Origin: Pseudomonas bananamidigenes
GTDB taxonomy: Bacteria > Pseudomonadota > Gammaproteobacteria > Pseudomonadales > Pseudomonadaceae
NCBI RefSeq assembly: GCF_001679645.1
Contig: NZ_LRUN01000041.1
Span: 1-64,000, forward strand
Length of the DNA: 64,000 bases
Reading direction: 5' to 3'
Positions 20,072 to 28,499 of this stretch are shown here, in pieces (within the stretch, counting starts at the first letter, position 1; every line of letters begins with the position of its first letter). Position numbers and translations under genes: made by a program. The notes below the pieces were generated by a model. It was not told the DNA's origin. It did not search any database and was given only the letters and a program-made list of their open reading frames with translations.

Positions 20072-21445
20072 TCAGGAAACCACGCGATAACACGGCACAT
20101 ACGCCGCGCCACCCGGCAGTTTCATCCGGTGCTGGGCGACGAAGGCTTTGAGCAGCAGATCGAGCGGTTGCATGATCGCGGCGTCGCCACGGATCTGGTA
20201 CGGGCCATGTTCCTCGATCAGGCGAATGCCCTTGTCCTTGACGTTGCCGGCAACGATCCCGGAGAACGCCCGGCGCAGGTTGGCCGCCAGTTCGTGCGGT
20301 GGCTGGTCGCGGTGCAGCTTGAGGTTGGCCATGTTTTCGTGGGTCGGGTCGAACGGGCGCTGGAAGCCTTCATCGATCTTCAGCAACCAGTTGAAGTGGA
20401 AGGCGTCGTTGCGCTCGCGGCGGAACTGCTTGACCGCTTTGAGGCCTGTGTTCATTCGCCGTGCCACCTCGGCCGGGTCGTCGATGATGATTTCGTAATG
20501 CTTTTTCGCTGCCTCGCCGAGGGTGGCGCTAACGAAGGCGTCGAGTTGTTCCAGGTACGGCGCGGCATGTTTCGGCCCCGTCAGGATGACCGGGAATGGC
20601 AGCCCTTCGTTGTCCGGGTGCATCAGGATGCCCAGCAGGTACAGGAACTCTTCGGCGGTGCCGGCGCCGCCCGGGAAGATGATGATGCCGTGGCCGACAC
20701 GGACGAAGGCTTCCAGGCGTTTTTCGATGTCCGGCAGGATCACCAGCTCGTTGACGATCGGGTTCGGCGCTTCGGCGGCGATGATGCCCGGCTCGGTCAG
20801 GCCCAGGTAGCGACCGCCGTGAATACGTTGCTTGGCGTGGGCGATGGTGGCGCCTTTCATCGGGCCTTTCATCACGCCGGGGCCACAGCCGGTGCAGATG
20901 TCCAGGCTGCGCAGGCCCAGTTCGTGGCCGACTTTCTTGGTGTATTTGTATTCTTCGGTGTTGATCGAGTGACCGCCCCAGCACACGACGATTTTCGGCT
21001 CGACGCCCGGACGCAGGGTGCGTGCGTTGCGCAACAGGTGGAAGACGTAATCGCTGATGCCCTGCGAGGTGGTCAGGTCGATGCTCAGGGCATCGAGTTC
21101 GTTTTCGGTGTAGACGATGTCGCGCAGGGCGCTGAACAGCATTTCCCGGGTGCTGGCGATCATCTCGCCGTCGACGAAGGCATCGGCCGGGGCGTTCAGC
21201 AGTTCCAGGCGTACGCCGCGATCCTGTTGATGGATGCGGATTTCGAAGTCCTTGTAGGCTTCCAGAATGGTTTTTGCGTTGTCGACATGGGCGCCGGTGT
21301 TGAGGATGGCCAGGGCGCACTGGCGAAAGAGGGTGTAGGTGCTGCCGCTTCCGGCCTGGCTCAGTTGCTGAACTTCACGTTGGGAAAGGGTTTCCAGACT
21401 GCCTTTTGGGCTGACCGAGGCATTGATTACGTGTCGTTGGGTCAT
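20072..21445 (-). CDS. ppnN: Nucleotide 5'-monophosphate nucleosidase PpnN
   Basis: A 457-residue enzyme of the PpnN (YgdH) family, which hydrolyses purine and pyrimidine nucleoside monophosphates to base and ribose 5-phosphate and is regulated by (p)ppGpp in E. coli. The LOG-type nucleotide-binding motif FPGGAGTAEEF is at about residues 255-265. The N-terminal (ASVSPKGSLETLSQREVQQL) and C-terminal (DPAEVARRMNTGLKAVKQFRRERNDAFHFNW) extensions are characteristic of full-length PpnN. Length fits the family. It acts in the cytoplasm in nucleotide salvage. Confidence 0.95.
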   Translation of the reverse strand: MTQRHVINASVSPKGSLETLSQREVQQLSQAGSGSTYTLFRQCALAILNTGAHVDNAKTILEAYKDFEIRIHQQDRGVRLELLNAPADAFVDGEMIASTREMLFSALRDIVYTENELDALSIDLTTSQGISDYVFHLLRNARTLRPGVEPKIVVCWGGHSINTEEYKYTKKVGHELGLRSLDICTGCGPGVMKGPMKGATIAHAKQRIHGGRYLGLTEPGIIAAEAPNPIVNELVILPDIEKRLEAFVRVGHGIIIFPGGAGTAEEFLYLLGILMHPDNEGLPFPVILTGPKHAAPYLEQLDAFVSATLGEAAKKHYEIIIDDPAEVARRMNTGLKAVKQFRRERNDAFHFNWLLKIDEGFQRPFDPTHENMANLKLHRDQPPHELAANLRRAFSGIVAGNVKDKGIRLIEEHGPYQIRGDAAIMQPLDLLLKAFVAQHRMKLPGGAAYVPCYRVVS

Positions 21446-21657
21446 GCAGTGATCCTTAAAACGATGTCATTGCCGACCTGGCCAATGGCATCCGAATAGA
21501 GTGTATCCATGAATGAAGATGGCACGATCTGCGTGGTATCGCCATGTCCCCCGCTGGACGATGAAAAGATGAAAAGGAGCTCCAGCATAGCTAAATCCGC
21601 CTCAGAGGCGATAATGCGCCGGCCTCTTTTTATTTCAAGCCATGGAAGCCTGTCGCG

Positions 21658-22179
21658 ATGTTCGAGATTCAACCGATCGATGCCGTCAGCTATCGCCAGC
21701 AGACCCGGCGCAGCACGCTGATTATTGCGGTGCTGTTCCTGGTGCTGGCGATGGTGTTTTCGACCGTGGCGGTGGCGCTGTTCGGCGAGCCGGGCGGGGA
21801 TAACCTGCGGTTCAATGTCGGTGGTGTCTTTGCTGCCTTCCTGCTGACGGCAGCGTTGTTGCGCGGACGTTTCTGGAACCAGACCTGGATGGCCCCCGCG
21901 GTTTACGGCTGGCGGCTCAAGCGCGCCCTGATGAGCGTCACCAATGTCATGCATCAGGTGACGGCAGCGGTCGAGAAGGACGATCCGGTGGCGATGAACG
22001 TGCTGCGTTTCTATCACCTCGGCCTGACGCAAATGCATGAGCTGGACGGCAACTCCAGCGATCACGGGCAATTGCACCGGGAAGTTGAAGCACACAGGGC
22101 TCGGATGGAGGCGCTCGGTCTGAACACCGATCAGATGCGCCTCGATCCGGCCTGGCTGGAAGCCTTGAAATCCCGCTAG
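21658..22179 (+). CDS. DUF3087 family membrane protein
   Basis: A 173-residue protein with two N-terminal membrane helices (about residues 19-42 and 51-68) and a C-terminal helical cytoplasmic domain (RALMSVTNVMHQVTAAVEKDDPVAMNVLRFYHLGLTQMHELD). It matches DUF3087, of unknown function. Its TAG overlaps the stop of the convergent DUF2784 gene within the shared bases CTAG. Confidence 0.85.
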   Translation: MFEIQPIDAVSYRQQTRRSTLIIAVLFLVLAMVFSTVAVALFGEPGGDNLRFNVGGVFAAFLLTAALLRGRFWNQTWMAPAVYGWRLKRALMSVTNVMHQVTAAVEKDDPVAMNVLRFYHLGLTQMHELDGNSSDHGQLHREVEAHRARMEALGLNTDQMRLDPAWLEALKSR

Positions 22180-22562
22180 AACGGAATACGCGCAGCGCGA
22201 CGCAGTCGCGATTGGCGGAGCAGGCGCCCGTACACCAGCAGGTTGATCGCCAGCACCACTCCTCCCAGCACAAGCTGAATCTGCGGAGTCAGTCCCGCCG
22301 GGTAGATGATCGGCCAGACGTAATGTTCGATGAAACCGCCGGCATATCCGGTCTGGCCGGCGGCCTGGCGCATCAGGTTTTCCCAGTAGGTCAGCGGGCA
22401 GGTCAGGTGCAACACCTCGACCATCACACCCCAGGCCGCTGCCGGTACATGCAGCCAGGCCACTCGGTGCCACTTGAGCACCAGCAGCCCGCCAAACAGC
22501 ACGAACAGAATGAACGAAAGGTGAAACAACACCAGCCCGTCGGCGGCAATTCGATACAGCAT
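22176..22562 (-). CDS. DUF2784 family membrane protein
   Basis: A 128-residue protein with four membrane helices and the DUF2784 hallmarks: ADGLVLFHLSFILFVLFGGLL, WLHVPAAAWGVMVEVLHLTCPLTYWEN and the FIEHYVWPIIYPAG motif. AGGGAG precedes the ATG at 22562. Family function unknown. It is monocistronic, and longer upstream starts are not supported. Confidence 0.87.
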   Translation of the reverse strand: MLYRIAADGLVLFHLSFILFVLFGGLLVLKWHRVAWLHVPAAAWGVMVEVLHLTCPLTYWENLMRQAAGQTGYAGGFIEHYVWPIIYPAGLTPQIQLVLGGVVLAINLLVYGRLLRQSRLRRAARIPF

Positions 22563-22716
22563 GTCGTCTCCCTGACGCAGATGTGAATGGCTGCAATGGT
22601 ACGCCGGTCGACGGCTCGCGGCTGGAGGATTTCGTGCAACTGCGCAAGATTGTTCAAGCCAGCAAATGGCGTTTACTGGCAGAGTCCGGGGTCTTGTCTC
22701 ACGGTTGAAGAGCGTT

Positions 22717-23415
22717 ATGTCTGACTCATCAATGCCGCGCAGTGCTTTCCTTCGCGGAGCGGCGGCAATCATGCCGTTATCCCTGGCAACCGCACCCTGG
22801 GGGCTGCTGGCCGGCTCCATGGCGATCGAAGCCAACCTCACGCCGCTACAAGGGCAGGGCTTGTCCACCATCGTGTTTGCCGGTGCTGCGCAACTGGTGG
22901 CGATCGGCATGCTGAAGGGCGGCGCCGGGGTTTTCTCGATTCTGCTGACCACGCTGCTGCTGACGTCACAGCATTTGCTCTACGGCATGAGCATGCGCCA
23001 TGTGATTTCGCCGTTGCCGGGTCGCTGGCGCATCGGCCTGGGTTTTTTGCTGACCGACGAACTGTTCGCCCTGACCAGCCAGCATGACCGTCAGCAGTTC
23101 AACCGCTGGTACGCCCTTGGCGTAGGGCTGACGTTCTACATCGCCTGGAATCTCTTCACCCTGGCCGGCATCGTGCTGGGCAGCAGCATTCCCGGCCTTG
23201 AGCACCTGGGGCTGGACTTTTCGATTGCCGCGACCTTCATCGCGCTGATCACGCCCGTGGTGCGCAATGTGCCGACGGTGGTCTGCGTGGCGGTCTCGCT
23301 GTTCTGCTCGGTGTTGTTCAGCTATTGGCAGTGGGGCTCGGCGCTGGTGCTGTCGGGGTTGGCCGGGATGATGGCCGGTTTTGTCTGCAACAAGTTGTAT
23401 CGGGAGCGCACATGA
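22717..23415 (+). CDS. azlC: AzlC-family branched-chain amino acid exporter subunit
   Basis: A 232-residue inner-membrane protein of the AzlC/YgaZ family, which with the small AzlD/YgaH partner exports branched-chain amino acids such as valine. The family stretch PLSLATAPWGLLAGSMAIEANLTPLQGQGLSTIVFAGAAQL and the helix-breaking LLLTSQHLLYGMSMR are visible. The start at 22717 gives a normal N-terminus. Its stop overlaps the azlD start (ATGA), so the two are coupled. Confidence 0.92.
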   Translation: MSDSSMPRSAFLRGAAAIMPLSLATAPWGLLAGSMAIEANLTPLQGQGLSTIVFAGAAQLVAIGMLKGGAGVFSILLTTLLLTSQHLLYGMSMRHVISPLPGRWRIGLGFLLTDELFALTSQHDRQQFNRWYALGVGLTFYIAWNLFTLAGIVLGSSIPGLEHLGLDFSIAATFIALITPVVRNVPTVVCVAVSLFCSVLFSYWQWGSALVLSGLAGMMAGFVCNKLYRERT

Positions 23416-23726
23416 TGGTCTGGGCAGTGATTTTCGGCATGGGAATTCTGGTATTCCTCAACCGCTACGTATTTCTCGAACCGCGCCTGCCCGTGCGTCT
23501 GAGCAGCAATGCGCGGCAATTTCTGGGGTTCGCCGTGCCGGGTATGTTGACCGCTATTTGCGGGCCGATTGTGTTCATGCCGGATAAACAACTGAATCTG
23601 CAGTGGGATAATCCCTATCTGCTGAGTTCGTTAGTGGCGATTGGCTTGGTGATCTACACGCGTAACACATTGCTTAGCATGCTATTGAGCATGGCGTTTT
23701 TCTTCCTTTTGCGCTGGTGGCTATAA
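23412..23726 (+). CDS. azlD: AzlD-family exporter small subunit
   Basis: A 104-residue membrane protein with four helices that matches AzlD/YgaH (IFGMGILVFLNRYVFL, FLGFAVPGMLTAI). Its ATG overlaps the azlC stop by four bases. The two proteins together form the branched-chain amino acid exporter in the inner membrane. Confidence 0.9.
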   Translation: MMVWAVIFGMGILVFLNRYVFLEPRLPVRLSSNARQFLGFAVPGMLTAICGPIVFMPDKQLNLQWDNPYLLSSLVAIGLVIYTRNTLLSMLLSMAFFFLLRWWL

Positions 23727-23770
23727 GTTGCAGGTGTTCTACGCTTGAAAGATGACTTTCAGAGAGCGAG

Positions 23771-23923
23771 ATGAACATGGCAACCGAGCAGAAACGTCCT
23801 GAAGAAGATGAAGAACCGAGCGAAGAAGAGATCGAGCGGGAGAAGCACAAGGAGCAGACCTGGAAGCACGACGACAGTCGCGAATTGTCCGATCGTGACC
23901 AGGAGCGACCACTCAAGCCGTGA
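23771..23923 (+). CDS. Very acidic 50-residue microprotein
   Basis: A 50-residue, highly charged protein (EEDEEPSEEEIEREKHKE, ending RDQERPLKP) without a hydrophobic segment. It begins MNM at 23771, so the ATG at 23777 is an alternative start. A strong terminator follows its stop directly, which supports a real short transcript. It is likely unstructured or a single charged helix. Function unknown. Confidence 0.6.
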   Translation: MNMATEQKRPEEDEEPSEEEIEREKHKEQTWKHDDSRELSDRDQERPLKP

Positions 23924-23960
23924 AACGAAAAAGCCCCGCGAGTGCGGGGCTTTTCGTTTC
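23922..23960. terminator. Rho-independent terminator
   Basis: A GC stem (AAGCCCCGC / GCGGGGCTT) with a four-base loop is flanked by A- and T-tracts; the pairing extends outwards to GAAACGAAAA/TTTTCGTTTC. It ends the microprotein transcript and can serve the convergent gene at 23962 as well. Confidence 0.9.
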
Positions 23961-23961
23961 A

Positions 23962-24249
23962 TCAAAGATCGTCCAGCTGTGTGAAATCGGGATGTGCAGC
24001 CCGATAGCCCAAGGTCTTGTCGATCCACGCATTGAGCTCGTTGACCATCACCGGCGGATGGCAGGGATAGCTTTCGAGGGTGGTGCGCAGGATGCGGTCG
24101 ATGTCGGGGACGTCACGCAGGTTTCGCGTCTTTATGTAGTGGCCGATAAAACAGTCGAGCTGAAAGCGTTCTGTCGTGGACAGATAGATACACTCCAGGC
24201 CATTGGCCTTTTTGATTGCAAAATCGTCGCGCAACTTAGTTCTCTGCAA
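23962..24249 (-). CDS. Small hypothetical protein with TTG start
   Basis: A 95-residue protein of unknown function (GLECIYLSTTERFQLDCFIGHYIKTRNLRDVPDIDRIL...PVMVNELNAWIDKTLGYRAAHPDFTQLDDL). It starts at a TTG (24249) nine bases after an in-frame TGA and has no clear ribosome site; an internal TTG at 24234 is possible. It contains no membrane or signal segment. The gene and its upstream region are less GC-rich than the surroundings, which may point to transfer. Confidence 0.55.
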   Translation of the reverse strand: MQRTKLRDDFAIKKANGLECIYLSTTERFQLDCFIGHYIKTRNLRDVPDIDRILRTTLESYPCHPPVMVNELNAWIDKTLGYRAAHPDFTQLDDL

Positions 24250-24511
24250 GGCTTGTCAAGTTTGTAGGGTATTCCTGGTTCGTTGACTGTTCGGTCAACT
24301 GGTATGCCAATAGGAAAGCGGCGCGCATGCTATCTGTAGTGCTACTAAATGTATGTATGACGATTGAAATGTCAGACGGGCGGTTGGTTTTAATCAAACG
24401 ACTGATTCAATCACTGTCTCGAGAGTGAAACAGCGAATGTAACGAATGGTTTTCATTTGATCCGCTATCAAGTCCTGGTCTATTGGGTAAACGACCTGCC
24501 CTGAACAATAT

Positions 24512-25192
24512 TTACGCAACGACTTCAATCAATTCAGCGCCCTGATTGCGGGAGTTGCCGACAGCTTTGCCGACCTTGTGCCATTCGAACGCTTCGCTGC
24601 CCAACCCTTCGAACAGCAACATTTGCTCGGCACGCTCCAGAGGCGTGGTGGGGTCGAGCCATTCCCGTGCGCGCTCGGCGGACAACACGATGGGTCGGCG
24701 ATCATGCAGATCGAGCAGACCGCCTGCGCTGTCGGCGGTGATGATCACGAAGCCGTCGTCTTCCCGTGATTCTGATCCAGGAGTCGGAAACTGACCGATG
24801 GCGGCGCAGAAAACCGGTTGATGATCGACTCGGTGGATCAGCCAGGGTTGGCGGCTGTTGTCCGGCCCGTCGACCCACTCGAACCAGTTGTCGACCGGCA
24901 CGATCAGGCGATGACGCCAGATCGCCCGAAAGAACGGGCCGTGGGCGACTTTCTCGACGCGGGCGTTGATGGGGGCTGCACGATCCTTTGCCCAGTGCGG
25001 GCGCCAGCCCCAGCGCAGGTTATCCGCGAACAGCCGTTGCTCGTGTTGATGCAGAACCGCCAGCAAGGTGCCGGGCGCTGCGTTGTAACGCACCAGCGGC
25101 GGGTCGCCGACATGATTGACCAGCGCATCGGGAATGCTCAGCACCGCGACGAAATCGTGTATGCCGCGGTACTGCGAGAGTCTTCCGCACAT
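24512..25192 (-). CDS. SRAP-family (SOS response-associated) protein, YedK/HMCES type
   Basis: A 226-residue SRAP protein, the family that forms a covalent thiazolidine link with abasic sites in single-stranded DNA and protects them. All key residues are present: catalytic Cys2 after Met removal (MCGR), the asparagine of RYNAAPG, the glutamate of WFEWVDG and the histidine of LHDRRPIVL. Length is normal. It is a stand-alone gene. I see no clear LexA box directly upstream. Confidence 0.94.
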   Translation of the reverse strand: MCGRLSQYRGIHDFVAVLSIPDALVNHVGDPPLVRYNAAPGTLLAVLHQHEQRLFADNLRWGWRPHWAKDRAAPINARVEKVAHGPFFRAIWRHRLIVPVDNWFEWVDGPDNSRQPWLIHRVDHQPVFCAAIGQFPTPGSESREDDGFVIITADSAGGLLDLHDRRPIVLSAERAREWLDPTTPLERAEQMLLFEGLGSEAFEWHKVGKAVGNSRNQGAELIEVVA

Positions 25193-25243
25193 TGGCCGAA
25201 CCTCCAGCGAACACTGCCTGAACGTTCAGCGTAGTTGTGCGGA

Positions 25244-26083
25244 TCAGTCCTTGCCGCCCTGACCGGTGAAGGTGTCGCGCCAGGCCAGCCAGCGGCGCTC
25301 GAGTGTGGCGAGCAGGCTGTCACTGAGTTTGCCCAACAGCGCCAGAACGATGATCGCCGCCAGCACGATGTCCGGCCGGGAGGTTTCGCGCCCGTCGCTC
25401 AGCAGATAGCCCAGGCCTTTGGTCGCCGCGATCAGTTCGGCCGCCACCAGAAACATCCACGCCAGGCTCATGCCGCTGCGCAGCCCGGTGAACAGGCCGG
25501 GCAGGGCAGCGGGTAGCAAGATCCGACGCACCAGTTGCAAGCGACTGAAGCCATAAATGTGGCCGACTTCCACCAGTTTGCGGTCAATGTTGCGGATCGC
25601 CGCGACCACGTTGACGTAGACGGGGAAGAACGCGCCGATGGCAATCAGGACGATTTTCGAGGTCTCGTCGATGCCCAGCCACAGCAGCAACAGTGGCACC
25701 CAGGCCAGACTGGGAATCGAGCGCAGCGCCGCAAAGGTCGGCTCCAGGTAGGCCTCTGCCTCACGGCTCAGGCCGACCCAGGCGGCAAACACCAAGGCCA
25801 GGCCCGCGCCGATGGCAAATCCGATCAGCACGCGGATCAGGCTGGCGCCGATGTGTTTCCATAGTGCGCCTTCGGCGAGGTCGGTGAGGGTCAGGGCGAT
25901 TTCGCTCGGCGCAGGCATCTGATAGGACGGCAGCCAGCCAACGCGCACGATGATCTCCAGGGCGATCACGATCAGCATCGGCAGGGCCAGCCCTTTGGCG
26001 CGACTGCGCCAGAGCGGATTCAGCAGCCGGTATTGCAGGCGTGGCCGCGGCACGGCGAGGCGGGCGGGCAGGTCATTGCTCAT
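25244..26083 (-). CDS. ABC transporter permease, sulfonate/nitrate/taurine type
   Basis: A 279-residue inner-membrane permease of the SsuC/TauC family with six helices. The EAA loop is visible (EVGHIYGFSRLQLVRRILLPAALPGLFTGLRSGMSLAW), as is the typical SLAWVPLLLLWLGIDETSKIVLIAIGAFFPV stretch. The ATG at 26083 lies 60 bases after the stop of the binding-protein gene on the same strand. No ATP-binding subunit gene follows; the next gene is SRAP. The ATPase must therefore be supplied from elsewhere. Confidence 0.9.
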   Translation of the reverse strand: MSNDLPARLAVPRPRLQYRLLNPLWRSRAKGLALPMLIVIALEIIVRVGWLPSYQMPAPSEIALTLTDLAEGALWKHIGASLIRVLIGFAIGAGLALVFAAWVGLSREAEAYLEPTFAALRSIPSLAWVPLLLLWLGIDETSKIVLIAIGAFFPVYVNVVAAIRNIDRKLVEVGHIYGFSRLQLVRRILLPAALPGLFTGLRSGMSLAWMFLVAAELIAATKGLGYLLSDGRETSRPDIVLAAIIVLALLGKLSDSLLATLERRWLAWRDTFTGQGGKD

Positions 26084-26142
26084 GGAGGGTGCTCCGCTCA
26101 CGACCGATCCGCGACGCACGCGGATGTCGTGAGTCTGATCGG

Positions 26143-27129
26143 TTACTGGGTGGCGGCGACTTGCTGGAAGCCGGTGTCGATCAATTGATCGATGACCTGA
26201 TCGACATTCACCCCTCGGCGCACCAGCTCTTCGGAGACCAGAATCGGCGCGGCGGCTTTCGATGCCAGTACGTCGGCGGCGGTGAGTCGCGGGCTGCTCA
26301 GGTCGGTGCGCGACAGTTGCAGCCTGGCCACGTCCAGCGGCAGGCCGGATTCGCTGGCGAGCAACTTGGCCAGTTCGTCCGGGTTCTTCACCGACCATTC
26401 GCGGGCCTGTTCGTAGGCCTTGATCACGGTATCGATGGTTTGCGGGTGTTCCTTGGCGTATTGCTCGGTGACGCTGACCACGCCGTAGCTGTTGAAGTCG
26501 CGATTGCGATACAGCAGGCGCGAACCGGCCTGTACCTGGCTGGCGGCCATGTGCGGATCGAGGCCGGCCCAGGCGTCGACGTCGCCTTTCTCCAGCGCGG
26601 TGCGGCCGTCCGGGTGCTGCAGATGCACCAGTTCCACGTCGTCCTTCTTCAGCCCGGCCTGTTGCAGGCTGCGCAGGGTGAACAGGTACGGGTCAGTGCC
26701 CTTGGTGGCGGCAATTTTCTTGCCTTTGAGGTCGGCGACGGTCTGGTACGGCGCGTCCTTGCGCACCACCAGCGCAGTCCACTCGGCGCGGCTGTAGACG
26801 TACACCGATTTGATCGGGCTGCCGTTGGCGCGGCTCAGCACCGCGGCGAGGCTGGCCGAGGAAGCGAAATCCACGCCGCCGCTGTTGAGGTATTCCAGCG
26901 AACGGTTGCTGCCCTGGCTGAGCACCCAACTGACCTTGCTCCGGGGTAGGGCCTTTTCCAGATAACCCAAATGTTTCAGCGCCAGGCTGACAGGGGAATA
27001 ATAGGCATAGTCCAGATGTATTTCAGCGGGTGGCGTTTCCGTCGCGTGGGCGAGCGGTTGCAGGCTCAGGGCGACAGCACAGGCCGCGAGCAGCGTTTTG
27101 ACTCGGGAAAACGGTAAGCGGGATTTCAT
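26143..27129 (-). CDS. Sulfonate-type ABC transporter substrate-binding protein
   Basis: A 328-residue periplasmic protein of the SsuA-like/NMT1 family. The signal peptide ends near LAHATE; the mature part reads IHLDYAYYSPVSLALKHLGYLEKAL, then VVRKDAPYQTVADLKGKKIAATKGTDPYLFTLRSLQQAGL. It is the first gene of an operon with the permease. It is divergent from a second, different sulfonate-type binding protein. The ligand is probably an aliphatic sulfonate or sulfate ester, by family. Confidence 0.9.
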   Translation of the reverse strand: MKSRLPFSRVKTLLAACAVALSLQPLAHATETPPAEIHLDYAYYSPVSLALKHLGYLEKALPRSKVSWVLSQGSNRSLEYLNSGGVDFASSASLAAVLSRANGSPIKSVYVYSRAEWTALVVRKDAPYQTVADLKGKKIAATKGTDPYLFTLRSLQQAGLKKDDVELVHLQHPDGRTALEKGDVDAWAGLDPHMAASQVQAGSRLLYRNRDFNSYGVVSVTEQYAKEHPQTIDTVIKAYEQAREWSVKNPDELAKLLASESGLPLDVARLQLSRTDLSSPRLTAADVLASKAAAPILVSEELVRRGVNVDQVIDQLIDTGFQQVAATQ

Positions 27130-27422
27130 GGGCACGCTCCGGCAAGGCAACTGTTTCTTATGTCCAGAAAGATATTTTTTTCGAATGCTTCCTGCATGAA
27201 TGGAATATTGCAGGCTCTGTGCCATATGCCCTGAGTCCCGTGTTTGCGGGTTTTTGGTGCGGTTGGTGCGCTTTGAACTGTTGCAAGGAAAACACTGTGC
27301 CGTGCCACTGTTGCCAGGCCAACAGCGCTCATCGACCGTGCTTAGCTTATTCGTTAATAGAATTTCAAATGCGCTTTATAAGAGCGTTATGGTCTATGAA
27401 AACCTCCTTTTCAGGACTCGCC
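27130..27422. promoter_or_regulatory. Shared control region of two divergent binding-protein genes
   Basis: About 290 bases between two divergent genes for sulfonate-type binding proteins. It must hold both promoters. A short inverted pair (GCTTCCTGCATGAATGG...ATTGCAGG, about 27186-27215) is visible, but I recognise no defined CysB or Cbl site. No RNA gene is seen. Confidence 0.45.
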
Positions 27423-28370
27423 ATGAAGCTCTCCCGTTTTCTGCGTGCTGCGTTGACCAGCGCCTTGATTGCCTCGCCTCTGACTTATGCGGCCGAACCT
27501 GTCGTCCTGCACGTCGGTGATCAGAATTACTACAACGTCCGCGCCTCGGTAGAAGCGTCCGGCGTACTCAAGGACGCGCCGTACACTGTCGACTGGAAAC
27601 ACTTCCAGGCCGCCGCCCCGTTGGCCGAAGCGCTACAGACCGGCTCGCTGGATCTGGGCTTTCTCGGCGATTCGGGCTTTCTGTTTCTCGCCGCGAAACA
27701 GGCACCGGTGAAACTGATCGGTGTGTCGCGGCAGAACCCGGACACCATCGCTTTGTTGGTGCCCAAGGATTCGCCGGTAAAAACCATCGAGGACCTGAAG
27801 GGCAAGAAAGTCGCTTACTGGCCGGGTGCCTGGAGCCAGCAGTTGACCTTGCGTGCACTGCAGCAGAACGGGTTGCCGGACAATTACGTCGACTTCGTCA
27901 AATTGATGCCGATCGATGCCGCTGCGGCATTGCCTCAGGGCAGCATCGATGCCTTTCCGGTGTGGGAGCCGTACATTTCCCAGCAAATCGTGTTCTCCGG
28001 TGCACGACCGATTCTGACCGCAAAAAACCTGATGCCGGGTTTGAGCGCCATCGCCGCGTCTGCGCCGTCCATCGACAGCAAGCGTGATGCGATTGCCGAT
28101 TTTCTCGGGCGCCTGAAACAGGCCAGGGCCTGGGTCGACAGTCACACTGACGAATACGCGGATCTGTGGGCGAAGAAAGCCAATCTCGATCAAGAGGTCT
28201 CACGGCACTGGTTGCGCCAGGCGCACATGACGGTCGGCCCGGTGGATCAGCAAGCTGCTGCCGATCTGCAAGGGACTGCGGACTTCCTGTTCAAGGTCAA
28301 TGCGCTGCCGGCTCCGCTGTCCACGGCGGGTCTCATCGATACCTCGTTCCAGCAGGCACTGGCGCACTAA
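27423..28370 (+). CDS. Sulfonate-type ABC transporter substrate-binding protein
   Basis: A 315-residue periplasmic binding protein, SsuA-like. The signal peptide ends PLTYAAEP; the mature protein begins VVLHVGDQNYYNVRASVEASGVLKD and contains LVPKDSPVKTIEDLKGKKVAYWPGAWSQQLTLRALQQNGL. AGGA lies seven bases before the ATG at 27423. It is divergent from the other binding protein and is followed by no transporter gene, so it probably feeds a shared permease. Confidence 0.9.
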   Translation: MKLSRFLRAALTSALIASPLTYAAEPVVLHVGDQNYYNVRASVEASGVLKDAPYTVDWKHFQAAAPLAEALQTGSLDLGFLGDSGFLFLAAKQAPVKLIGVSRQNPDTIALLVPKDSPVKTIEDLKGKKVAYWPGAWSQQLTLRALQQNGLPDNYVDFVKLMPIDAAAALPQGSIDAFPVWEPYISQQIVFSGARPILTAKNLMPGLSAIAASAPSIDSKRDAIADFLGRLKQARAWVDSHTDEYADLWAKKANLDQEVSRHWLRQAHMTVGPVDQQAAADLQGTADFLFKVNALPAPLSTAGLIDTSFQQALAH

Positions 28371-28499
28371 GCACCGGAACAAAACCCTGTTATCTTTATC
28401 CAACCTCGGCCCATTACGGTGGGCCGCAGGGAGGCAGCAGCGGCGAGGGAGTTTTGCCAATCGACAACGTGACCGCAACGGTCGGGCTCAAGGCAAAAC

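Noticed and set aside
20024..21499. A 491-codon frame antisense to ppnN
   Set aside because: No motif and full overlap with a canonical enzyme gene.
21509..21721. A 70-codon frame upstream of the DUF3087 gene
   Set aside because: Serine/arginine-rich, no family, and it runs into the DUF3087 gene in another frame; the gap is better read as a promoter region.
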